From: Deltaproteobacteria bacterium
Lineage (GTDB): Bacteria > Desulfobacterota > Binatia > HRBIN30 > JACQVA1
DNA length: 45,489 bases
NCBI GenBank assembly: GCA_016210005.1
Contig: JACQVA010000266.1
Span: forward strand, 1 to 45,489
Direction of reading: 5' to 3'
Positions within the stretch are counted from its first letter, which is position 1. Each line of letters begins with the position of its first letter. The notes under the pieces are model-generated. The model saw only the letters and a list, made by a program, of their open reading frames with translations, did not search any database and had not been told where the DNA came from. Position numbers and translations under genes: made by a program. Positions 33,871-40,853 of this stretch are shown in pieces.

Positions 33871-34716
33871 ATGAGCAAAGCGATTTCGAGCGATCTGGTC
33901 GGCATGACGTTCCCGCCGGTCCCCTTCAAGTGGGATGCGAAGGACGTGATGTTGTATGCGGTCGGCGTGGGTGCCAAGCCGGAGGGTGAACTGGAGTTCG
34001 TCTTCGAGGGCAAAGGTCCGAAAGTGCTGCCCACGTTTGCGGTGATCCCGGGTATGTTCTCGATGGGCGGCCTGGTCTCGAACGTCGAAATCAATCTGGC
34101 GATGCTGCTCCACGGTGAACAGGCGATCACGTTGCATCGGGAGATTCCGCCGGACGCCAGTGTCCGCGTCACCGGGCGTATCAGCGAGGTATGGGACAAA
34201 GGCAAGGCCGCGGTGATCGGCTCCGAAGGCATCGTCGAGGACGAAAACGGTCCGCTGTTCACCACCAAGGCGACGCTGTTCATTCGCGGCGCCGGTGGGT
34301 TCGGCGGGGAGCGCGGCCCGTCAACGGCAGATAAGAACGCCGTACCCAATCGCGCACCTGACCATGTCATCGAAGACGTAACGCGGCCCGAGCAGGGCGC
34401 GATTTATCGCCTTTCCGGAGACCGCAACCCGATCCACATCGATCCCGACTTTGCCCGCATGGCGGGCTTCGAGCGGCCGTTTGTGCATGGCTTGTGCACC
34501 TACGGCTTCGTTGGGCGAGCCATTCTCAAGGGGCTGTGCGCGGGCGAGCCGGCGCGCTTGAAGTCGTTCGAGGCCCGTTTCGCCGATCAGGTGTATTTCG
34601 GCGACACCATCATTACGAAGCTGTGGGTAACTGGCCCCGGCGAAGCCATCGTGCAAGCGGAGTCACAGAAGGGCAACGTGGTGCTGTCGCAGGCCCGCGC
34701 CACCTTCAAGCCGTGA
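33871..34716 (+). CDS. MaoC-like double hot-dog (R)-enoyl-CoA hydratase
   Basis: 281 residues from ATG 33871 (GTG 33865 is an alternative). The hydratase-2 motif YRLSGDRNPIHIDPDFARMAG lies in the C-terminal hot-dog half, with catalytic Asp and His in GDRNPIH. The N-terminal half is a second, non-catalytic hot-dog domain, as in the hydratase part of peroxisomal MFE-2. It hydrates trans-2-enoyl-CoA to (R)-3-hydroxyacyl-CoA in beta-oxidation or polyhydroxyalkanoate supply. No other fatty-acid genes are adjacent. Confidence 0.9.
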   Translation: MSKAISSDLVGMTFPPVPFKWDAKDVMLYAVGVGAKPEGELEFVFEGKGPKVLPTFAVIPGMFSMGGLVSNVEINLAMLLHGEQAITLHREIPPDASVRVTGRISEVWDKGKAAVIGSEGIVEDENGPLFTTKATLFIRGAGGFGGERGPSTADKNAVPNRAPDHVIEDVTRPEQGAIYRLSGDRNPIHIDPDFARMAGFERPFVHGLCTYGFVGRAILKGLCAGEPARLKSFEARFADQVYFGDTIITKLWVTGPGEAIVQAESQKGNVVLSQARATFKP

Positions 34717-34840
34717 ATCGCCGCGGCCGGGGTGGCGCCGCCGGCGGCCTCGGTGTCTGAGCTCGCCGAGCAGTGCCGAAGGATGGTGCCGAGCGGCGGT
34801 CGCGTGTCCGAGCCCGGAGCCCTGACTACAGCCCAGCCCC

Positions 34841-35581
34841 ATGAGCGATGCCAGCCCGCAGCTCTCGGTGATAATTCCCGCCTTCAACGAGGAGCGGCGG
34901 CTGCCGCGTACCCTCGATGAAGTGCTCGGCTATCTGACGCGCCAGCCGTACCAGTCCGAGGTGCTGGTGGTTGACGACGGCTGCGATGATGGTACCGCCA
35001 GACTGGTGCGCGAGCGCGCCGCAACGCTAGCAGTGCCGCTCGCGGTGATCGCGCATCCCGACGGGCGCAATCACGGCAAGGGTGCCGCCGTGCGCCGCGG
35101 CATGCTGGCGGCGCATGGGCGCTACCGCTTGTTCATGGACGCCGACAACTCCACCGCCATCGCTCACCTCGACTCCTTTTGGCCGTTCTTCGACTCGGGC
35201 TGCGATGCCGTGATCGGCTCGCGCGATGTCGCCGGCGCCGATGTCGCCCTGCACCAGAGCTGGTACCGCGAGCTGGCCGGTAAGCTCGGCAACCTGGTCA
35301 TTCAACTGCTCGCCGTTCCCGGCATTCACGACACCCAGACCGGCTTCAAGATGTTCAGCGAGCGCTGCGTGGCGGACGTGTTTCCGCGGCTCACCATCGA
35401 TCGCTGGGGCTTTGACGTCGAGATACTCGCCGTCTGCCGCGCCCGCGGCTACCGCGTGCAGGAGCTGCCAGTACGCTGGGTCAACCAGCCCGACAGTAAA
35501 CTGGGGATGGGCAGCTACTTCGAGGTGCTCGGCGAAGTCTGGCGCGTGCGGCGTAACCTGCGCGCCGGTCGATATCGCTAA
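34841..35581 (+). CDS. GT2 glycosyltransferase, dolichyl-phosphate glucosyltransferase (ALG5)-like
   Basis: 246 residues. The GT-A fold is shown by LSVIIPAFNEERRLPRTL, VVDDGCDDGT and the metal motif DADNST (a DxD variant typical of the ALG5/DPM1 group). The later QTGFKMF and RWGFDVEIL segments are also those of polyprenyl-phosphate glycosyltransferases. It should transfer glucose or a similar sugar from a nucleotide donor to polyprenyl phosphate at the inner face of the membrane. It precedes a membrane-anchored glycosidase gene by 88 bases. Confidence 0.88.
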   Translation: MSDASPQLSVIIPAFNEERRLPRTLDEVLGYLTRQPYQSEVLVVDDGCDDGTARLVRERAATLAVPLAVIAHPDGRNHGKGAAVRRGMLAAHGRYRLFMDADNSTAIAHLDSFWPFFDSGCDAVIGSRDVAGADVALHQSWYRELAGKLGNLVIQLLAVPGIHDTQTGFKMFSERCVADVFPRLTIDRWGFDVEILAVCRARGYRVQELPVRWVNQPDSKLGMGSYFEVLGEVWRVRRNLRAGRYR

Positions 35582-35669
35582 CGGTGAGCATGCGGCACTC
35601 GTCGGTGTCGGAGGGCAGCATGCATCGCGGCGCTGGACAAGACCGCCACGCTCCCAGTAGGGTCGCGCC

Positions 35670-38078
35670 ATGAGGGTAGCGGGCAGACGGGGAATCTGGC
35701 TTGGCGCGGCAGGCGGGCTCTTGCTGGCGGGGGTGGTGCTGGCGTTGTGGTACTGGCGCCGACCTGCCGTTCTGCCCGAGCCCGAGCTGGCGCCGCCGCC
35801 GGCCAGCGAGCTCGGCGTCACCGCCGCGCCCTTCGGCCCGTGGTTGCGCTTCGAGCCGGCGGGCGAGCATCGCGATTACTGGGAGCGAATGTATATCGAC
35901 ATGATGCTCGGGCATCAGGTGTTCAAGACGCTGCCGCGCGGCCTGCCGCCGCAGCGCGCTCGTGCTCTGCTCCTTGATGACGACGACTTGCTGCTGTCTT
36001 CCGGCCCCCGGCTGTGGAGTCGGGAATCGCTGCCGCAGCCGGGATTGGCCGGGAAGTTCTGCTACGTGCATTCCGACTTCTGCCTGAAGCGCTTGTTTGA
36101 AACCCATTTTGTCATCGACGGCCAGCCGGCGGTGATCTACGACAACCATTACAGCATCGAGCGTTATCCCAGCCGCACGCTCACCCGCTACACGCTCGGC
36201 AGCCTACAGATCGATGAGAACAAGTACCTCACCAACGATGACCGCGCGGCCTGCACTTACGACATCCGCTCGCGTGACGGCCGCGCCCACGAGCTGACGC
36301 TGCAGGTTACGAGCCAGAATCTGACGATGCCCAACTCGAGCGGCGCGACCACCTATCCTTTGCTCGGTAGTGGCCAATACCAGCGGCAGCCGGTCTACAT
36401 CTACCTCGACGCCCCCGGTTTCGATGCGCTCGATGCCTACCCGATTCACCTGCGCCGCAGCGTCAGCGTGATTCCCGACGGCACGCCGCAGCGAGTCAGT
36501 GTCGCCGCCAGCTTCGAAACCGCGCCGCGCAATAGCCGCAGCCGGCCGCTGCCGGCGGACACGATCGAACGCCACGTCGAAACCTATCAGCGCTGGTTCT
36601 TCGACAACGTCCCGTACTTCGATGCGCCCGACGGCGCGATCAAGCGGATGTGGTACTACCGCTGGTGGGTGGTGCGCTTCAATCTCAGCGAAGCCAATAC
36701 CCCCGATCTCAAGGGTTACGCCTTTTACGAAGGCAAGCTCGGCTTCGACAATCTCATCTCGTTTGCGGCGCCGGCGCAAATCAAAGAGCTGACGTACTTG
36801 CGCGATCCGCGCTTCGGCCGCGAGCAGGTGGACAATAGCTACCGCAACCTCTCGCCGCTGGGGGCGCTGGTTGACGCCGTCGGCAGCCCGTATTGGGGTG
36901 AGATGTATTCACAGTGGACCGCCGCAGCCGTCGCCGATTTCCACCGCGTCCACCCGTTCGAGCCGGCGGCACTGCGCCACTTGTTGCCGGCAATGGCCGG
37001 CGACGTGCGCGCCTGGCTGCGCGCGTTTGATGCCGACGGCGATTTTCTGCCTAGCCGCAACATCCCGCGCATCACCGGCTATGACCTCGATATCCTCTCG
37101 TGGTGGTTCTTCGATGGACTCAAGCTCGACCTGCGCGGACAACCCGTTGACCTCGAGCGCGTCGATTTTGCCAGCTTCGTTTACGCCAACGCCGCCGGCG
37201 TGGCGGAGCTGGCCGACTCTGCCGGCGAGAGCGCTCTGGCAGCCGAGATGACGCAGCTGGCCGGCAACATCCGCGGCGCAGTGCTCAAGCAACTCTGGGA
37301 TCCGCAATCGGGCTTCTTCTATCCCCAGCGCGCTGAGGACGGTCAACGCATCCCCGTGCGCGAGCTGCACGGCTTCTTTCCGTTCACCATGAGGCTGGTG
37401 CCCGATGAGGCCGCCTATAGAGCGGCGCTGGCGAAATTCGTCGATCCGCAGGAGTTCTGGGCGCGTTTTCCCCCCGTGATTACGAGCACCGCTCATTACC
37501 GCCAGTGGACCTGGGAGATGGACGGGCTGACGCGCAACATCGCCCCGCATCCCATCAGCATGGGCGCGCTCACCCTGGTTCGCGCCCTGCACGATTACCA
37601 CCAGGACGTCATCACGCCGGGGCATCTCATGGAGCTGATCGCCCGCTACACCGCGCTGATGTACCCGGGCGTGCACCCAAACGACCCGGCCTGGCGGCCC
37701 AACGCCCACGAGTACTACTCGGAGTGGGAGCCGGGCTCGAGGTCCGGGCTTCCCAAACCCTCGGACATCTCCCATGACTTCCATTCGATGTACAACGCGC
37801 TGGTAGTGGAAGGCATCGTCGGCTTGACCCCGCGCCGCGACGACCGCATTGAGCTACGGCCAGCGGCGTTGGAGTGGCCGTACTTCGTGCTGGATCGATT
37901 GCGCTATCGCGGTCACGATCTGACCATTGTCTGGGATCGCCCCGACGGCAACGTGCGCTACCAGGGGTATCCGGAGGGCTTCTCGCTCCACCTCGACGGC
38001 CAAGTGGCGTTCACGCAGCCGGCGCTGGCGGCGGTGGTCTATGACCCTGTCGCGCGCAGCGTCAGCCCGGCCGACTGA
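35670..38078 (+). CDS. membrane-anchored six-hairpin glycosidase, GH63/mannosylglycerate hydrolase-like
   Basis: 802 residues. One N-terminal helix (about 9-27) anchors it, with the body outside. The C-terminal half (about 300-730) is an (alpha/alpha)6 barrel: MWYYRWWVVRFNLSEAN, DNLISFAAP, YWGEMYSQWTAAAVADF, FDADGDFLPSRNIP, WTWEMDGLTRNI, and YYSEWEPGSRSG, the last being the type of acidic segment that carries the catalytic base in GH63-like enzymes. An N-terminal beta domain precedes it. Substrate probably an alpha-glucoside or mannoside. With the neighbouring ALG5-like gene it suggests turnover or trimming of a lipid-linked or surface glycan. Confidence 0.78.
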   Translation: MRVAGRRGIWLGAAGGLLLAGVVLALWYWRRPAVLPEPELAPPPASELGVTAAPFGPWLRFEPAGEHRDYWERMYIDMMLGHQVFKTLPRGLPPQRARALLLDDDDLLLSSGPRLWSRESLPQPGLAGKFCYVHSDFCLKRLFETHFVIDGQPAVIYDNHYSIERYPSRTLTRYTLGSLQIDENKYLTNDDRAACTYDIRSRDGRAHELTLQVTSQNLTMPNSSGATTYPLLGSGQYQRQPVYIYLDAPGFDALDAYPIHLRRSVSVIPDGTPQRVSVAASFETAPRNSRSRPLPADTIERHVETYQRWFFDNVPYFDAPDGAIKRMWYYRWWVVRFNLSEANTPDLKGYAFYEGKLGFDNLISFAAPAQIKELTYLRDPRFGREQVDNSYRNLSPLGALVDAVGSPYWGEMYSQWTAAAVADFHRVHPFEPAALRHLLPAMAGDVRAWLRAFDADGDFLPSRNIPRITGYDLDILSWWFFDGLKLDLRGQPVDLERVDFASFVYANAAGVAELADSAGESALAAEMTQLAGNIRGAVLKQLWDPQSGFFYPQRAEDGQRIPVRELHGFFPFTMRLVPDEAAYRAALAKFVDPQEFWARFPPVITSTAHYRQWTWEMDGLTRNIAPHPISMGALTLVRALHDYHQDVITPGHLMELIARYTALMYPGVHPNDPAWRPNAHEYYSEWEPGSRSGLPKPSDISHDFHSMYNALVVEGIVGLTPRRDDRIELRPAALEWPYFVLDRLRYRGHDLTIVWDRPDGNVRYQGYPEGFSLHLDGQVAFTQPALAAVVYDPVARSVSPAD

Positions 38079-38207
38079 AACCCAAAGCGCAAAGCTCTGT
38101 TGAACAAAACCGCTACGCGGCGGTGTCTGCTTTAGTACCTGCCGGCTGATTTCAGAGCGCTGTTTTTGTTCGTGACCCGCCGCGGCTGCGGGGACAGACT
38201 GATCTCT

Positions 38208-38242
38208 CCATCTCGCGCAACGCCCCATCGCGCCGGATGACG
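38208..38242 (+). repeat. direct repeat, copy 1
   Basis: 35 bases beginning CCATCTCGCGCAACG recur at 39430-39464 with one mismatch and in the same orientation. Together they flank the toxin-antitoxin genes and a transposase remnant. The stretch 38079-38207 also carries AAAGCTCTGTTG (38091-38102), which recurs at 39466-39477, and an inverted pair GAACAAAA/TTTTGTTC. This is probably mobile-element debris. Confidence 0.8.
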
Positions 38243-38350
38243 TAAGAACCCTCTTGCGTTCGGCTCGCGGACCCGACGGGGCGCGTGATTGACGAGCCCA
38301 TCCGCAGCACCCTGCGCGCCGGCGCCTCGATATCCGCAACGTTGGAGTCA

Positions 38351-38380
38351 TTGACAACGGGTTGCTGGCGTTGGCATAGT
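38351..38380 (+). promoter_or_regulatory. candidate promoter of the toxin-antitoxin operon
   Basis: A consensus TTGACA (38351-38356) is followed by an 18-base spacer and CATAGT (38375-38380). Transcription would start within a few bases of the GTG at 38388, giving a leaderless or almost leaderless first gene, which fits the lack of a ribosome binding site there. Confidence 0.5.
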
Positions 38381-38387
38381 CTCCAGC

Positions 38388-38684
38388 GTGAAGGCGACGC
38401 TCCTCGTCCGGGCCCGCATCGTCTACGCCGAGAACGCCTTCGCGGAGACTGTGCTCTGGAAGGTTCCGATGCCGATCGAAGGCTCGGCCCACCGCTATCG
38501 GTACCGGCTTGCATACGTCGTCGATGGCAAGTGCCAGGTTCGATATGACAACGAGGCCGTGAAGGGCGATCACCGTCACTACGGCGGGCGCGAGACCCCA
38601 TACAGCTTCACTACGCCCGAGAAACTGATCGCTGACTTTCAGCGCGACATCCGGAGGTGGAACGATGAGAACCGTGACGCTTGA
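38388..38684 (+). CDS. TumE-family (DUF6516-like) toxin
   Basis: 98 residues: an alternating-strand N-terminus (LLVRARIVYAENAFAETVLWKVP) followed by HRYRYRLAYVVDGKCQVRYDNE, KGDHRHYGG and a helical end (FTTPEKLIADFQRDIRRW). The KGDHRH motif and this layout are those of the DUF6516/TumE toxin group, which pairs with an HVO_A0114-type helix-turn-helix antitoxin, exactly the gene that follows. It starts with GTG and overlaps the antitoxin by 20 bases. The toxic target is not known to me. Confidence 0.72.
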   Translation: MKATLLVRARIVYAENAFAETVLWKVPMPIEGSAHRYRYRLAYVVDGKCQVRYDNEAVKGDHRHYGGRETPYSFTTPEKLIADFQRDIRRWNDENRDA

Positions 38685-39012
38685 GCTCCGAGCGCCCGGG
38701 GAGGCCATGTCGGACTTCGTGGCGGCATGGAAGACGGGAAAGAGACAAGGAGGTGCCCGGATCGCGTTTGCGAGTCCAGAACTTCTCTGGCGGGTGCTGA
38801 CGGCCAAGCGGTGGGAGATCCTGAAGGCACTCTGCGGTGTCGGGCCAGTGTCGGTCCGCGAAGCCGCACGCCGCGTGGGCCGAGACGTCAAGGCCGTGCA
38901 CAGCGACATTACGGCTCTCCTGGCCGCCGGTGTGCTCACGCGCACGGAACGCGGCCGGGTAGAGTTCCCGTTCGACACCGTGAAGGTCGAGTTTCTGCTG
39001 CGTGCCGCGTAG
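38665..39012 (+). CDS. winged-helix antitoxin/regulator, HVO_A0114 (TumA) type
   Basis: 115 residues. A winged-helix domain occupies about 40-110: LTAKRWEILKALCGVGPVSV, REAARRVGRDVKAVHSDI as recognition helix, LLAAGVLTRTERGRVEFPFD as the wing. This is the pattern of HVO_A0114-type regulators, the usual partner of TumE toxins. It has its own strong site (GGAGGTGG, 38652-38659) inside the toxin gene, so antitoxin can be made more efficiently than toxin. Probably autoregulates the promoter at 38351. Confidence 0.75.
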   Translation: MRTVTLELRAPGEAMSDFVAAWKTGKRQGGARIAFASPELLWRVLTAKRWEILKALCGVGPVSVREAARRVGRDVKAVHSDITALLAAGVLTRTERGRVEFPFDTVKVEFLLRAA

Positions 39013-39094
39013 CTGGCGGCGTGCAGCATGGGGACGGGGGAATTCGGGACGTATGGCCGAGTCGAGTAGCCGCGCTCGGCGATGCCGAACCCCT

Positions 39095-39163
39095 ATAAGG
39101 CCTCCGCTGCGGATCGTGTCCCCGGGCGCCTGCTACTGCATGATCACGCGCGGCTTCCGCGAC
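39095..39163 (+). pseudogene. fragment of a REP-associated (IS200-like) tyrosine transposase
   Basis: In frame, the DNA encodes RPPLRIVSPGACYCMITRGFRD. The RPLRI-x-x-PGAxYHxxxRG start is the hallmark of RAYT/Transposase_17 proteins. The metal-binding His of YHV is changed (YCM) and homology is lost after about 23 residues, so it is a dead remnant. Confidence 0.5.
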
Positions 39164-39429
39164 CCAGCGACTGCCTGCGTCTTCACGATCGCACTGCGAC
39201 CGGCGCGCCGTCGTGCGCCCGCACCCGCCCCTGCGCCGCTCCGCGCGTCTCAAGCCAGTGCCGGCGCCTCCGTTCGCGTCGTTCGTCAGCCCCGGCGTGG
39301 TTCCGATGTCGCCTCCCTGCGCCCGATCGCCCCCGACCTTCGACCACCACGCGCGCTTGTTATCTACAATCCCGATAACACGTGGGGAGCGCCGTCGGTC
39401 ATCATCTGTTGCCGGCGGCACCCATCACA

Positions 39430-39464
39430 CCATCTCGCGCAACGCCCCATCGCGCCGGACGACG
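39430..39464 (+). repeat. direct repeat, copy 2
   Basis: The second copy of the 35-base sequence at 38208-38242, same orientation, one mismatch. It marks the right border of the toxin-antitoxin island. Confidence 0.8.
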
Positions 39465-39674
39465 GAAAGCTCTGTTGCTAGGCCGCGAGGCCGCGCTTGC
39501 ACCAACAGGTTCTCGATGGGCGCGTGCTACCGGTAGCCTCGTATGCGTGACACCGCTAGCAGTTCTGATGGGTTGGCGATGAACTTCGGCCCGCAGAAAC
39601 TTTCCGGCTGAGCGCGTGGAATCGCAGCCGCGATGATTCTTTCCTCGCTCTGCTAGCGCCGTCAGCGATCTCTT

Positions 39675-40517
39675 TTAATCAGCTGGTGCTCGGTATCGCT
39701 TACCGGTGGCGCGCGGTGCGGGTGACGGGGGCGAGCCGCCGTCGCGGTAGGTGCTGAAAATCACCCCCTGGCGGCGGCGCACGGTGTCGGCGATGAGCTG
39801 CTGCACGCGCCGGCGCACCATTACATTGAGCTCATCGACGCGGTCTTGATCGTCGGCGTCAGCCGGTGTGCCGGGCAACTCGATCGCTGCCCCGAAGCGG
39901 ATGTAGATCTTGGCCGGCAACGGCAACGGAAACAGCACGATCGGGAAGAACGGCCAGCTCAATGCCCGGGCAAGCGGGGCGACGTTGGTGAGCAAGACGT
40001 GGGCTTCCTCGGCGCCGACCACCGCCAACGGTACGATCGGGGCGCGCGTGCGCAGGGCGAGCTTGATGTAGCCGCCGCGCCCCGGGGCGAAGCCGCGGTG
40101 CGGCACCACGTGGTAGCGGTCGGTCAAGTAAGAACGCTCCATGTCGCGCGCGCCGCCGGGAAACAGCAAGACCAAGTTGCCGGCGCGCAGCAATGCCTCG
40201 ACTGTTGCAGGTTCACCGACCGCCGCACCCACACTGCGGAGAAACTCGCGGATGAACTCGATCCGGCCGAACATCTGGTCGCCGATCGCATGCGAAAAGC
40301 GCCCGGTGGCTTCGTGAATGGCTACCAGCGTGCACGCGGCATCATACGGCACCACGCCGGAGTGGCAGCCGACGATGAGCCCGCGGCCCTTGCGCGGGAT
40401 GTTTTCGGCCCCGATGACCTGCGGCCTGAAATAGGGCCACAGCGCCGCCCGCACATAGCCGAACCAGCGCCGTGCCGCCACCGGGTCAAAACCAGAGGCG
40501 TTACGCGCGTGGGCCAT
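39675..40517 (-). CDS. DGAT2/TMEM68-like acyltransferase (PlsC superfamily)
   Basis: 280 residues. The catalytic block is CHSGVVPYDA with His52 and Asp59. The histidine-to-aspartate spacing is six residues, not the four of PlsC (NHx4D), and resembles the H-x-G-x-x-P-x-D form of DGAT2/TMEM68-type enzymes. FPGGARDMERS and APIVPLAVVGAEE follow the same family. Two hydrophobic stretches (ARALSWPFFPIVLFPLPLP is the main one) suggest membrane association. It likely esterifies a lysophospholipid, diacylglycerol or a fatty alcohol. ATG 40517 has a perfect AGGAGG site five bases upstream. Confidence 0.85.
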   Translation of the reverse strand: MAHARNASGFDPVAARRWFGYVRAALWPYFRPQVIGAENIPRKGRGLIVGCHSGVVPYDAACTLVAIHEATGRFSHAIGDQMFGRIEFIREFLRSVGAAVGEPATVEALLRAGNLVLLFPGGARDMERSYLTDRYHVVPHRGFAPGRGGYIKLALRTRAPIVPLAVVGAEEAHVLLTNVAPLARALSWPFFPIVLFPLPLPAKIYIRFGAAIELPGTPADADDQDRVDELNVMVRRRVQQLIADTVRRRQGVIFSTYRDGGSPPSPAPRATGKRYRAPAD

Positions 40518-40853
40518 GTGGGCCTCCTATGATGGACGGGGTCTTAGTGCAACCTGAAACTAAGCGGGGCGGGACCGGTTGTGGATCTGTAACCACAGCC
40601 CAGGCAGCCGTGGCACAAACAAGGAACGGATTGGTGAATTGTGAAGCGATTCGTCGAAAAACGACGACGGTGGGTACTGCTTCCGCTGAAAAGCCTGGAG
40701 ACGGTCCCGCCCGCCCAGACCGATGACGCAGAGTTGTGTTGCTCACTCGTTTTCATCGTGCGTCAACCTGTAGCACGTTCCTACCGTCCGGTAGGTCTGG
40801 CAGGGATGACCAAAGTCAGGTCTGGAGGTGATGCTTGCCGACGGATGGGCGTT
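40518..40853. other. intergenic region without a supported gene
   Basis: 336 bases between the end of the E2-like operon and the start of the acyltransferase gene. Short open frames on both strands have no recognisable product. It contains small hairpins (TGTGG/CCACA near 40575; CGTCG-AAAAA-CGACG near 40650) and the TetR-type palindrome described separately. Confidence 0.5.
40780..40795. promoter_or_regulatory. TetR-type operator candidate
   Basis: CCTACCG-TC-CGGTAGG is a palindrome with perfect 7-bp arms and a two-base centre, the typical form of TetR-family operators (TACCG...CGGTA). It lies about 260 bases upstream of the acyltransferase start and 75 bases beyond the end of the E2-like gene. 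No TetR gene is present in this window. Confidence 0.4.

Larger units (their letters stand above)
39013..39674. other. gene-poor stretch with mobile-element debris
   Basis: No intact gene is supported over these 660 bases. Present are a transposase N-terminus fragment (39095-39163), the second direct repeat (39430-39464) and a 12-base palindrome GCTACCGGTAGC near 39527-39538. Open frames here are short, conflicting and compositionally random. Confidence 0.6.
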
